From Persicaria tinctoria (Eukaryota > Streptophyta > Magnoliopsida > Caryophyllales > Polygonaceae): DNA of 64,000 nt. A program made the position numbers and the translations under genes. The DNA lies in NCBI GenBank assembly GCA_037127255.1, contig JBANSL010000013.1:82156188-82220187 (forward strand). The letters run 5' to 3'. The notes beneath the pieces were generated by a model. That model had not been told where the DNA came from. It did no database searches and was given only the letters and a program-made list of their open reading frames with translations. Shown here piece after piece: positions 34,925 to 45,984 of the stretch. Each line of letters begins with the position of its first letter. The stretch's first letter is position 1.

Positions 34925-37904
34925 TATAGAATTTTTTTTACATATTTATTAATGATAAATATTGATTTTAAAAATAATAATTAAAAAATTAATATTTTAT
35001 AAAAAATTTAACTGGAATAATTATTAATGATAAATATTATTTTTCAAATAATAATAAAAGAAATAATATTTTTTAGTTTTAACCTATTAAAATACATGGT
35101 AAAATGTAAAAAGATATATATTTATATATTCTATATATATACTCTTAAAACAATATATTTTCTACTTACATGTCAGTCTCTTCTTAATCCTCCCATTTTC
35201 ACTAATCACTTTCTTTTGTCCTTCTTTGATTATTTATTTTCTTTAATTTTTAATTATTGTCTTTATCTATTTAAATCAATCACATTTTTTGTTTTCTTTT
35301 TACGAACTAATATAATATTTACTAACTATTGGGCTTAATTGAAAATATTCAATTCAATCTAATATAACTATTGAGCTTAATTAAAAATATTCAATTCAAT
35401 CTAATATAACTTCTGGACTTAATTAAAAACATTGAATTTCATATAACCTAATGCTTACTAGTATTAATCTACCTGTAAATTTTTATATATTATAAATATC
35501 TTGGCTCTGTTTTGGCACAAGAAATAGCTTTTTGGAGCTTATGATTTTCATATTACATAGTTTTAAATGAAATAAATATAAGATTTTAATTTAATTAGCT
35601 TTTGGGATCATAATTTTTCATTAGCTACTCACCCAAGCTTTTAAGAGCTTATGGGTTTTTATACACAATTTTTCATCGACTACCCTAACAGTTAGATTTC
35701 ACAAACATTATACTAGCTTATTATAATAACATATATTTAATACAAATAATCTATCAGTTTAACCTAGTTTAATTATCAGCTATCAGTTTACCACACATTA
35801 TCCTAATCTATATATACTACTTAATATATAAGCCTTTAGGATGATGTGAGCCCATGCTACCAACATTTGGTAATAATCCCAATGAGATGTCAAATTATGC
35901 ATACTTTATTGACTAGCATGTTGATGTATCTAGCAAAACAAGTTGTTAGATCTAAAGTTCCTATTCTTTCTAAACGTAGGGGCAATTAATTAGAAAATTA
36001 TCCGTATTTGCATGGTAAATATTCAACCAGAAGGTCAAGATAAGAAAAGAATAGTGCACGTGTTTTCCAAAGTATTATTTCTGGAATATAAAAAATTCAA
36101 AATTGGTAAATCGACAGAGGAATCGAAATAAATAATTAATTAAAATGTCTATGGTTAATTGGTTATATTTGGTAAAAGATTAGTTGATTGGGTAGTTCAA
36201 ACCGATGTATTATTTGTACAAATATATGTTAATAAGTTAGTACGATAAATCTAGCTGTTAGAATAATTAATTAAAACTTAAAAATAGAAAATTAGAAACC
36301 CTCCAAAACTTGGATGAGTAGTTGAAATTTTTTTATTCTAAATACTATTTAAATTAAAATTATATTTATTTATTTTTATTTAAAACGATATTAAAACTAA
36401 AAATTATGAAAAACTAGTAATTGTGCTAAATAGAGCCTAAAAGGGAAAACTTGTATGCCTATTGCTTGAGCTCATCGAGTCATTAAAAATTGTAAGCTTA
36501 GAATCTCCCTGAGATGGTTGAAAGGGATAATGAAGTAGTTAGTTAGAGAATTCTTTTGGGAGATTAGGTGGTATAGAATGGATGTGTGATCTTTGCTTTC
36601 TTTGGAGATAGAGGATATTTTATTAGGACTTTCACACCGGGTACATAGGTGTGGGTGGTGCGAGTCACCTCACAAGACTTTATGTCTTGTCCTTTTATAA
36701 TTACGTATTACCTTCTATAGATTTATCACTTAAAAAAAAAAAAACTGAGAGACAAATATGCCTAACAAACTACTAATTGAGGTTAAATGATTAAGTCATT
36801 CTTAATTGTACCTTCCATTTTTATTTTATTTTAACGTTTGATACTACGTTCGTGTGTTGTCGACTAATTTTCATGGATTCGATTCGAGTCCTTATCTTTG
36901 GGAATGTGAATTTTAATGAAATTTTGTATATCCAACGTCAACGCAGAGGAATCCAAAACCAAACAGCCTATAAAGGGAAAGAGAAAAAAGAAAAAAGAGA
37001 GAGAGAAGTGGGGGCCACGCGGCGTGATGGCAGAAAACCCGAGAAAGACGGTCGCTTGACGAAGTCTAGCCGAACACGTCAAGCTTTGCCAGCTGGCATC
37101 TCGGGGGTCCACCGTCCCCCACCCTCCCCTCAGAGAGCTTTCATTTCATGTGAGCCGTCGGATCAAATCATATGGGTGAGTGGGTGGGACCCACGTCCAG
37201 GTCAAGGTTTAAAATTGGTGGATAAGAAGAGCTGAGTGGAGGAGTGGGCCCGGATTTAGTTGGAATTTTGATAAATGGGCCAGCCAAGCCCAATTTAGGG
37301 CTTCTCCTTCCACGCGTGGGCCCACTTGCTATCTGAGCTTTAATTCTTTCCAGCCACATGGATTCCATTAAAACATCTGTAACAAAGAGGAGCATTGAAA
37401 CGGTGTCGTTCAAATCACGTATCCGATGAGGTAGGGGTGTTGTCATCAATCATCATCACTAACAAAGTTTGGATGTTCTAGTGGCTAGTTCCCTAATAAA
37501 CAAGGCAACTCAGGTCAATGCTACACGCCTATCAATCAATTCGCTTTCTATTCATAATTTGGAATCTTGTTTTTACTTATCCTTAATTAGACTTTTATAC
37601 TACCTTCGGTGGTGAGAAAAAATTAATTGTATCCACACTAATGATGCTTACATCCGTCTAAAATCAAACCACAACTCTCCATCAAGTTTATTGAGAGAAA
37701 TTTTAATTTACAATAAATAGTCCGAGCACAGATTTTCATCCGTTAATAAAAACATGTCATTTCAGAACTTTGCAGTTTGCACACATTTTAAGGAAAATTA
37801 AATAAAAAACACTAGTACTATTATGTTTTAATTAAAAGGGATAGTATTTTGGATCAGGTACATTATTCATTAATACAAAGTCAATGAATTTGGGTCAAGA
37901 CAAA
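34925..37904. other. long AT-rich intergenic stretch with a GC-rich island
   Basis: Nothing coding is supported. A twice-repeated phrase TTCAATTCAATCTAATATAACT occurs at about 35349 and 35389. The block 36930-37450 is GC-richer, with GGGGGCCACGCGG, CCACGTCC and GTGGGCCCAC motifs, like a plant promoter or a relic of a gene 5' end; the open frames there have no domain. Confidence 0.4.
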
Positions 37905-38094
37905 AAAAATGGTTAAATTTGGTAAATATCCATTTTTCATGTCAAAATTAAGTAAATGTCAATTTTTTTACATAATTAAGTAAATGTCCATTTTTTCCAA
38001 AAATACCCATCCTTCCTCATCCCTAACCCTTCCTCCTTCCCCCTATGACAATTTTTAATATTAACATTGACTAGTCAACATTGACCATTCTGGT

Positions 38095-39720
38095 CAACGT
38101 CTGCATTTGGTGACAATTTTTTGGTGACAGTTGAGTATATTTTTCTGGTGACAGTTAATTGTGACAATTATTTTGGTAACAATTGATTTTTTGTGACATT
38201 TTATTTTTTCCGGTGACAGTTAGGGGAAAATCTTTTCTAGTGACAATTGATTTTCTTTTTTTCTTGTGATAATTGTTGGTGACAAAAAAAATTTGGTGAC
38301 AGTTGCCGGTAACACTTTTCCTCGGTGACAAATGGGGTTTTTCTGCTAATAGATTATTTTCCTGATGACAATTGTTGGTGACAACTATTAGTGACGAGAC
38401 CGATGACAATATACTGTCACCATGATATTATAACCTTAAAAAAATTGTCACCGTAACATTATACATCACCAAGACATTGTCACCAACTACAGAACATTGT
38501 TTTCATATTGTTTAATCAACTGTATTGTCACCAACTTATAAAAAACATTGTCACCAACCTCTTTTCCGTAATCTATTGTCACCAACAATAAAACAGTGTA
38601 ACCAACCTATTTTAATCAAGCTTTGGTCAATAATCTACTGTCACCAATTACAAAACTTTGTCACCAATCTACTGTCAACCACCTCTTTTTAGAAATTAAT
38701 TGTCACCAACGACAAAACAGTGTCACCAACCAATTTTCACCAACTATAAAGCACTTTCATCAAACTAAAATGTTTACAATGCTAATGTTATCACATTTGT
38801 CATCTAATATTAACACATTTTTGTTACAAAACTGAAACCCTAAAACAAGGGGAGCATAGACCCAAGATGGGCTAAACCTGAGCAGACGAAAATTTGATGT
38901 ACAGTATAGTTTAGGGTTTAGGGTTTAGTCTTTAGGGCCAAGGCCCTAAACCCTAAATCCTAAACCCTAAAACCTAAAATGTGTGTACAGTACCAATGTT
39001 ATCAGATTTGTCTTCTAATATTACGCATTTTTGTTACGAAACTAAAACCCTAGAACCAGGGTAGCATAGACCCTAGAGGGGCTAAACTTGAGCAAACGAA
39101 TAATTCGATGTACAATACTATAATGGCATCACATTTGCCATATAATATTAACGCATTTTTGTTACAATAATGACCCTAAGTAGATGAAATTTGATGTAAA
39201 GTTTAACTTTGTAATACTTAATTGCCAGACTATAAAATATTGTCACCAACCTATTGTCAACAACTACGAAACACTGTCATTAAATTATTTTCACTAACAA
39301 GTGAACACTGTCACCAAACATTGTCACAAACCAATTGTCACCAACTTAAAAACATTGCCACCAACCTATTATCCCTAAATAGAGAACATTATCACCACCT
39401 TCTATTGTCATCAACCTACTTTAGTAATATGTTGTCACCAACAATAAAATAGTGTCATCAAAATATTTTTTCAACAAATATTTGTCACCAAGACCATGTA
39501 ATCACAAACAAACTGTCATCACCATACTAAATATCACCAAGATGATAATCTATTGTCACCAATGACAAAACAATATACCTTAGAGTAACTAAAACTAAGA
39601 AAACAATAATAAATGTCACCACTACATTATATAACTTCAAATATTGTCACCAAAATAGTGCCACCAACCTATTTTCACCAACTACAAGCATTGTCACCAA
39701 AATAAAATGCGTGTATAGTA
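38095..39720. repeat. inverted arrays of a TTGTCACCAAC motif
   Basis: Dozens of GTCACC words in irregular 15-35 bp spacing. Orientation is GGTGACA on the left 0.3 kb and TGTCACC on the right 1.3 kb. The open frames here are low-complexity products of the repeat. Confidence 0.85.
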
Positions 39721-39790
39721 CTAATGCCATTACATTTGTCAACTAATATTAACTCACTTTTGTCATCAAACTGAAACCTGATACGAGGTG
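38765..39790 (+). repeat. interspersed ~200-bp repeat units within the foldback
   Basis: Units beginning with a variant of AATGTTATCACATTTGTC and running through TAATATTAACACATTTTTGTTAC and AAACTGAAACCCTA to GCATAGACC occur at about 38775, 38990 and 39715, with a shorter one at 39115. Confidence 0.7.
38910..38976. repeat. telomere-like inverted motif
   Basis: TTTAGGGTTTAGGGTTTAG followed within 20 bp by CCCTAAACCCTAAATCCTAA makes a hairpin of plant telomere-type TTTAGGG units. Confidence 0.75.
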
Positions 39791-39844
39791 AGCATAGACC
39801 AAATCGAATCAATCAACTTCATTAATTTTTCACACACCGAATTG

Positions 39845-40020
39845 TATCCTGATTATTGGTAATTGTCGCTCATTTTGTTGAATTAAAAAGCCCATGAAGG
39901 GACATCTAGTATAGGAATGCACAAGATCAACTTCTAATTAATCAACTTCCTGATTATTGGTAATCATCGCTCGTTTTATTGAATTAAAAAGCCCATGATT
40001 GAAGGGACATCTAGTATATG
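39845..40020 (+). repeat. direct duplication, two ~100-bp copies
   Basis: Two copies of CTGATTATTGGTAAT..TCGCTC then AATTAAAAAGCCCATGA and GGGACATCTAGTATA (at about 39849 and 39951). Confidence 0.75.
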
Positions 40021-40067
40021 GATAAACATCTTGCAAAAGAACTGAGCACTAAATTAAAAGCACATCT

Positions 40068-40290
40068 TCAAGTCCTCCAAGCAAATTTGAACCAAGCAAT
40101 GTCTTGTTTCGACCGAGAAGCCTGAATTAAGAGGGGATAATCTGAATTAAGAGGTGTTGCCTGCGTGAAGATGAGGTCGCCGAGATCGGCGCTTCTGAAG
40201 TGGTTGATGCTGAGGCTAAGTCCGACGACTCTATTGAGGTTGCACGCCGAGTGCTCGCCCATGCTCGCTAGTGATTCCGCCACCCGTGCT
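40068..40290 (-). pseudogene. captured fragment of a DHNA-CoA thioesterase-like gene
   Basis: On the minus strand VAESLASMGEHSACNLNRVV continuing GLSLSINHFRSADLGDLIFTQATPLN matches the hot-dog thioesterase core that I recall from Arabidopsis DHNAT1 (AESLASMGAHMASG..., LSINHLKSADLGDLVFAEATP). The family hydrolyses 1,4-dihydroxy-2-naphthoyl-CoA in peroxisomes for phylloquinone synthesis. Only about 45 residues are recognisable; the N-terminal HGG loop and the C-terminal strands are missing and the flanks are unrelated, so it is a non-functional piece inside the foldback element. GC content is far above that of the element. Confidence 0.75.
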
Positions 40291-40545
40291 CTCGATCTGG
40301 ATCTCCAGCAGGTTGATTGAACGGTGGATGTGGTTATTGTAGTGGTGGTTGTTGAAGGAGGTGGTTGGGGACCACGATCTCTCGAATCTCCTTCTTAACG
40401 GCCGACGTCGAGTCTTCATCGGCAACGGTGAACTTGTGTGGGCAGCGATTGCGCCGGCTGGGAGGTGTGAGGCAGAGGGGCGACGGTGAACTTGAATTGT
40501 GTGGGTAGGGTTTGCGTCGGCTGGGAGGTGTGAGGTAGAGGGAAG
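40291..40545. other. GC-rich insert with a short tandem repeat
   Basis: Follows the captured fragment within the foldback. GGCTGGGAGGTGTGAGG(C/T)AGAGG occurs twice (about 40457 and 40519) together with GGCGACGGTGAACTTG-like text. It may be further captured gene DNA; no protein is recognised. Confidence 0.4.
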
Positions 40546-40674
40546 GAATAATAAAAGGAGGATAAGGGTAGTTTGGGGTTTATACAAATATTATGGACAT
40601 TTACTTAATTGGCAAAAATAAATGGACACTTACCTAATTAGATATCCTAGATGGATATTTGACCAAATTTTTCC

Positions 40675-41287
40675 TTTTTTTTTTACTAGTTTGTGATAAA
40701 ATTCATGTTATTTGCCACTATTTTCTTACAAGTCAGGTGCCTATCAAATGTTGGCTACTAACTAGTCAAGCTTGGTGTCCAAAGAAAAGCCAAATGAGAG
40801 TATCTTTCCACAGTTGGGGTTCCAGAACAATCAATTGACGCGTTCATCAAACTCCAAAAGACTCAAAACTTTAAACATAACCGAGTAAATAAAGCATGCC
40901 AGTTGGCCTCCATGAACATGATCCGCTCAGACCAAAGTCAACTCAACCCACTATTGATTCTTCCATTGCCAATTTGTGCTGAGAATCCTGAGATTATGAC
41001 TAGGTCAATCCCCAGCAAATTTCATCTTTTTGTTTTGGTTATGACCTCAATTCCTCAAAGTAGCAAGCATCCAAAGAAATAGCCAAAGATAGCAAATTAA
41101 TGCCCATATCACATTAGAGCAAAACTGGAATTCATTTCCACATAGCAGGCAGCAAAATAACAAATGGCATACACTGAACAAACATTAACAAGAAAAGGAT
41201 ACGGTATAATAGACTGTAATGCAATTTTTAAGTTCTAAGCATGAGGGAATAGCATCAAGGAGACTTGAGGGTTTGTTTACCTCAAGA
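40675..41287. other. intergenic / 3' UTR of the NET4-like gene
   Basis: No gene seen. The sequence next to 41287 should be the 3' UTR of the minus-strand gene. Confidence 0.4.
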
Positions 41288-42826
41288 CTAGCTCTGCGAA
41301 ATCACAACCGGATGCCTCTTTAGCCCACCAAAGGCGCGGCAAAGCTCATGGTACTCACTTCGGTAGTACTCCAGCGAGAAGCACAGTTGTCTTATTGCCT
41401 CACGCTTTTCTTCAGCCCTGTCGAAGATCACAGCTCTCTGCATTTCAGCCTCTTTCTCTAGCTTGGCCACTTTGAGAGTCAATTCAGTTACCATCCTACC
41501 CCCGTCTTCTAACTTAGTGAAAAAATTCAATCTTTCTGCTTCTAACTCAATGAGACGAGCCTCCATTTGGTGGATCTGAATGCTTCCACAATTGACTTGA
41601 GCATTGAGTGAGTCTACCTTGGCAGTGAGTTCATCTTTCTCAGCCATCAGCATGTCATACTTTAACTTGCTAGCATCAAAGCTTTTGTTCAACACATCCA
41701 CTTGTTCGGACCTCTGAGCAAGATCAGTTTTCAGTCGGTTTACATCAGTCAGGAATTGTTTCTCTTGGGCTTCAAGGGAATCCCTCGTTTCTATTTTCTC
41801 AAGTTGACACTGTCCGATTTGATCCTCCAGGAGCTCGACCCTTAATTCTGATTGATCAAGTTTCTTATGCAAAGCTTTCTGCTGTTCTGAAAGGGCTGAA
41901 ATATCCAACAGAAAGCGCGATCTTTCATTGGATAAGCTTTCATGGGCTGTGCTCAAAGCAAAATTTAGCTCTTGGATTTGTTGATCGCGTTCAGTTAGTA
42001 CACTAGCACTAGCATTGATTCTTGCTTGCAGCTCAGAGACAGTCCTTCTCTGCAAATCAAGCTCCCCTTCCAAGGCTCTAACAATTTTATGGGCGGAATT
42101 GATTTGATGCTGCATTTCATGAGTAACCTCGGAGATCTTGGTTTTCAGCTTATGGTTGAACTCCTTCACCTCATTCTCAGACCCTTGAAGAGTCTCTTTT
42201 GTTCTACTAAGCTCCTCCGACAGAATAGCATTGCTTTGATCAGAATCTTGAAGAGAAACTTCCAGCCTTGCTATCTTGTTTCGCAGCTCCAAAACTGTGG
42301 TTTCATCATAGCATGATTTCTCAAACTGATCATCCAAGTTGTTTGAAACCCTAGTTGAAGTTGGACTCTCAGCAAGCTCAGCCTTCAGCCTAGAAATTTC
42401 TCCTTGTGAAGTCTGGATCACTTTGTTGGCAACCTCGAGTTCCCTTTCGTACTTTGCAACTTTCTCAAGTAGATTTTTGTATTTATCATCCTTAATCTTC
42501 TCAAGAATACATCCTTCATCCATTGCATCCAGTTTCATTCCATCAAATTCAGTAATCTTATTCTGCATAACTCCATTACGGTGGGTTGCTTCTTGGATAA
42601 CCCGCCTTCTCACATAGAAGTCAGACTCTGGTTCAGACTCGGACGATGATGAGAATGAGGAAGAGACCGCAGAGCCTTCTTTTAATGAAAGATATGCGCT
42701 AGCACTGCTAGAAGTAGAACTAGGAGATGTATCCGACACATCTCCATGAGAAACAGCCTTCTGAAGAGCCAATTTCAGCTCAGGAGTAGCACAGAAAAAC
42801 TCTTCTCCCATGGCTGATTCCATCAT
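41288..42826 (-). CDS. NET4-like coiled-coil protein lacking the NAB domain
   Basis: A single coding exon of 512 residues from ATG 42826 to 41288. It has an N-terminal FFCATPELKLALQKAVS, a Ser-rich acidic stretch, a coiled coil from about residue 110 to 480 (for example LLEKVAKYERELEVANKVI), and the C-terminal EEKREAIRQLCFSLEYYRSE, the IRQ-type motif of NETWORKED group 3/4 proteins. In Arabidopsis, NET4 proteins join actin to the tonoplast: their N-terminal NAB domain binds F-actin and IRQ contacts Rab7. No NAB (the WWW-containing motif) is present here, and the upstream exon is non-coding, so actin binding is not expected. It could be a genuine NAB-less relative or a gene that lost its first exon. 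Confidence 0.75.
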   Translation of the reverse strand: MMESAMGEEFFCATPELKLALQKAVSHGDVSDTSPSSTSSSASAYLSLKEGSAVSSSFSSSSESEPESDFYVRRRVIQEATHRNGVMQNKITEFDGMKLDAMDEGCILEKIKDDKYKNLLEKVAKYERELEVANKVIQTSQGEISRLKAELAESPTSTRVSNNLDDQFEKSCYDETTVLELRNKIARLEVSLQDSDQSNAILSEELSRTKETLQGSENEVKEFNHKLKTKISEVTHEMQHQINSAHKIVRALEGELDLQRRTVSELQARINASASVLTERDQQIQELNFALSTAHESLSNERSRFLLDISALSEQQKALHKKLDQSELRVELLEDQIGQCQLEKIETRDSLEAQEKQFLTDVNRLKTDLAQRSEQVDVLNKSFDASKLKYDMLMAEKDELTAKVDSLNAQVNCGSIQIHQMEARLIELEAERLNFFTKLEDGGRMVTELTLKVAKLEKEAEMQRAVIFDRAEEKREAIRQLCFSLEYYRSEYHELCRAFGGLKRHPVVISQS

Positions 42827-42836
42827 CTAAGTTACT

Positions 42837-43729
42837 GCTGCAGATAACAAATTCAAATTCACTTCAACTCAATTTATAAAAAAAATGCTAGAGCCTCAAA
42901 GAATTGACAATTTATCAACATCAATTCATGAACACAGGTAGACTGTTAAATGGAAAGGGTGGAAACTAGACCCATGAATAAACAAAGCAAAATCTGATGG
43001 GAATTCAAATGCAATTCCTTACAATGTTCAGATCAATTACATAAAACACAGGGCTTTGGAACAGTAAGAACTCAAAGACCTATATGATCTACTATCTACA
43101 TCATAGTAGCAAAACAAAACACTGAGAAGGCATGAGAATAGTTGATCTGTTGGAGTATTACATACAGTAATTCCATATAATCAGAAAGGCTATATAAACT
43201 ATCAATAATAACATCAAGAGATTGTTCTTCTTTAATATAGTACTTCAAAACTAACAATTGAAACTCGATGAAGTTGAATCTTTACTAAAGCCCTACAAGG
43301 CTACATTATCTTCCACCATGGAAGCTGTAAGTGCGGTGTTTATCCCTGTAATCCGGGGAAACTCGAGTATATTTTCTCAGAGACAAAACAACAAACAGGT
43401 GGTGTGCAACCATTGAAAAGCTAATCTGATACAGACAGGAGAGTCAATCTGCTCGGAAAAGCAGGAATCAAACTCAAATCTAACCAAAGGAAGAAGAAGA
43501 AAAACTATCGAACAACAAAATTATGAGGGCAAATACATCAAATTGAAGCTGCGGAAGAAAGATAATTGTAAAAGGGGAGAAACAAAAGCACTATGAAGTT
43601 ATTAAACAAAAAATTGATAGCAAATTGCTTACCTCTAGGGATCCAGCTCCCGCGAGTGAACCGGTGATTGTGTTTGGAGTGAGAGACAGTGAGGGAAGCA
43701 ATGGGTCCAACCAATCCAACAACTATATA
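42837..43729 (-). promoter_or_regulatory. NET4-like gene leader intron, leader exon and TATA box
   Basis: The leader intron runs 43632 to 42838 (donor CCCTAGAG|GTAAGC, acceptor CTGCAG|CAGTAAC). The leader exon ends at 43633. A TATATAG box on the minus strand (43723-43729) puts transcription start near 43695. The leader exon has no long frame and no NAB-like peptide. Confidence 0.6.
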
Positions 43730-44749
43730 CGAAAACAAGGGGGAAATTCAAATTCAAAGAGACAAGGGGAAATGGCTGAAAAGAGGGAAAACCCCTCCAT
43801 GTTCCCGCCTTTTTCCTGTCTGTCACGCAAAATGACAAACCTGCCCTTAATTTCAAATCTCTAATTTAAGCTTAATTTCAACTTTTCCCTCTAAAAATAA
43901 GTTGTAGGTGTGTTTGGATTCCATTGCATTTTAATTAGAAGACATTTATTTTAGCTTGATCGTTTTATGTGAGCGTTTGGTTGTACAAATAAAAATCTCA
44001 TAAAAATTGACTTAAAAAGTAATTTAACAAAATAATCACATAACTTGAGATAAAATAATTGTGTTATAATTAATACATCGTGAAATTCAAATACACTCTT
44101 AATTTAAACACCTTGAAAATGGTGGTAATTTGAATCATGATCTATCTCTACTAGTCAGCTAGTTGAAGTAAAGTTTCTCTTACTTCTAAAATTTAAAATC
44201 TTGTAGACTTAACACTATCAACACGACTCTCCCAACTAGTAAATGTCAATGCTTTAATAGTCAATCCTTTCACATTATCTTTCAAAATTTGCCATCTTTT
44301 TGGATACTTAGCAAAAATTGTATAAATAGGTTGTTTGACTCCAAAAAATATATAGCATTACATGTACAAGATTTAACCATGTCACGTAATGTCAAATTAA
44401 AACTATGAGAAGCACATGTAGACTATGTAGTGACATAGATATTCTCCTATTCCTCTTTCCCTATACTTACCCTTCGGCCAACTCGACCTAGGAAGGAAAC
44501 GAAGCTACGAAATCTACCTGAATTACATTAAGAGGGAACACTTACCCTTGTTTCTGATCTTAGCACTCTAAGTACGAGTTGTTTATTCATTATCTTTAAT
44601 TTATAACTTTGTGTTAAGTCTTAGAATGTAAATGCATAAATTTGAAAGATATGGATTTCAAAGCTTTGAAACAATTTATTGAACACATATATATAGACAC
44701 ACATTCAAATATGTTTTAGGCAAGTTTCAAATCATTTTTTGTCATGAAA
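43730..44749. other. intergenic, AT-rich
   Basis: Upstream region of the NET4-like gene and spacer before the SCPL region. No gene or clear repeat. Confidence 0.45.
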
Positions 44750-45470
44750 AATTACAAGGGATAATTTTCACTTATTGCTAAAATTGGCGGCAAAACACCC
44801 GCAATACAAGAACATAGATTTATTCATTCCTAAAGAGAGCTATGGTAGTAACATCTTTACTTCAATCTCACAAAATAGACATTCAATTAAATTTCAAATA
44901 CGTGATGTATGTACATATATCTAACATAGATATTTTGTACGCATTTTTCAGGGTACTTAATTCGTTCCGCAGTTGGCTAATTTGGTGCTAAATTCCAGCA
45001 TGAGATCCAATCTCAAGGGAATTCTGGCAAGTACATATATGTTGTTTTGTTTCACCTTGATTTTTTTGGATTGAAGTGAGTGTGGAAAGGGATCAAGAGT
45101 CCAGAGTCCCTCCTTGCAGCACTCTCAATGAGTAAGCCAATAACGAGACTGACGAGTACATTAATATGTACGATATATCTTGATGCCATTGTCACTCCCC
45201 AATTATTAAGCCATTACTTCATCCAATACGTATGTAATTTTAATTAATCATTCATATTTTCTCCAATATAAATAGATTTGAATTGTTATGGTTTTTTTAT
45301 GTATTAAACAAGTAACTTTGTTAAAGTACGTCTTGCTTAAAAAATGGTTGCGGGTTGGAGTTAATCTATGCTTGATGGATGAAACAATTGCTTATTTACA
45401 TAGATGGATGTGCAGGTGGCTCTCTATGCTCATGTTGGATAATGATCAATTTGTAGTGGGTAAGTCGATT
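44750..45470 (+). pseudogene. SCPL fragment: GESY, AHG-tail and DVQVAL exons
   Basis: Plus-strand pieces in gene order. About 44800-44880 QYKNIDLFIPKESYGSNIF is the catalytic-serine exon with GESY changed to KESY. About 45065-45155 is the tail of the AHG exon. At 45353-45455 [17 protein letters not shown] is followed, after a frameshift, by [11 protein letters not shown]. Exons 1 and 2 and the catalytic Asp/His exons are missing. Serine carboxypeptidase-like proteins are secreted or vacuolar alpha/beta hydrolases; this copy cannot be active. Confidence 0.75.
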
Positions 45471-45474
45471 GGAC

Positions 45475-45665
45475 GTATATATATGCATGAATATTTGTAT
45501 ATATATGTAGATATGTATATATGTATATATGTGAGATACACACATACATACATATATGTACATACATATACATATGTATGTATGTGTGTATTTATATGTA
45601 TATATATCATACATATGTACATATATACATATATACACACGCACGCACACACACACACATAAATA
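45475..45665. repeat. GTATATAT/ACATATAC low-complexity tract
   Basis: Imperfect alternating purine-pyrimidine repeats (TATATGTA, CACACACA). The long open frames here, rich in Tyr, Ile, His and Cys, are artefacts of the repeat. Confidence 0.85.
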
Positions 45666-45670
45666 TATAT

Positions 45671-45795
45671 ACACCTTCCCATTATATAGCCAACAACGAT
45701 ACTTCTGTGTCTGAATCAGCCCCAACTCTGCAGCTAGCCATCTCAATGGCGATCTTTGACCCGATGAAGGGCAAAATCGAATCTTGTTCTCCATG
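45671..45795 (-). pseudogene. SCPL catalytic-Asp exon fragment
   Basis: Minus strand [17 protein letters not shown], then frameshift, then [17 protein letters not shown]. It matches the carboxypeptidase segment SGDQDSxxPLxGSR...WF with the Asp retained. Isolated from other exons of the same orientation. Confidence 0.75.
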
Positions 45796-45984
45796 GATTA
45801 TGTAATAGAGGTCCGAAAAAGTACCCAATGCTTGCATTGGATTTGCATTGCTTGGGAATGTAAGGGTACAGAAGGATTGTTAATACACGTACTAGGTTCA
45901 AACAGCTACAAACATATATAAATAATTAAGTCTATATGTACATCAAAACAGATAATATATTAGATATATATCAGCCTAAATATG

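Larger units (their letters stand above)
37909..40674. mobile_element. 2.8-kb foldback element with TGTCACC repeats and captured gene DNA
   Basis: Left arm (37909-38045: AAATTTGGTAAATATCCAT, two copies of AATTAAGTAAATGTC) is inverted at 40530-40674 (GACATTTACTTAATT, ATGGATATTTGACCAAATTT). Inside, 38095-38410 is packed with GGTGACA(A/G)TT and 38411-39720 with the complementary TTGTCACCAAC, so the repeat direction flips near 38410. The design of arms with tandem sub-motifs resembles the MULE foldbacks in this window, but I could not find a target duplication. Confidence 0.65.

Noticed and set aside
36852..37449. Open frames in the GC-rich island
   Set aside because: Frames on both strands of similar length and no domain; listed only as an unexplained island.
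38155..39452. Open frames with repeated NCHQ/VTN residues
   Set aside because: Products of the GTCACC repeat, not genes.
38095..39720. CRISPR-like array
   Set aside because: Spacing is irregular, the word is only about 11 bp, orientation flips, and the DNA is plant nuclear.
45396..45805. Open frames rich in Tyr/Ile/His/Cys, also at 49370-49816, 53923-54228 and 55620-55973
   Set aside because: They are translations of GTATAT/ACATAC simple repeats plus antisense SCPL exon DNA. They read open in several frames and on both strands.
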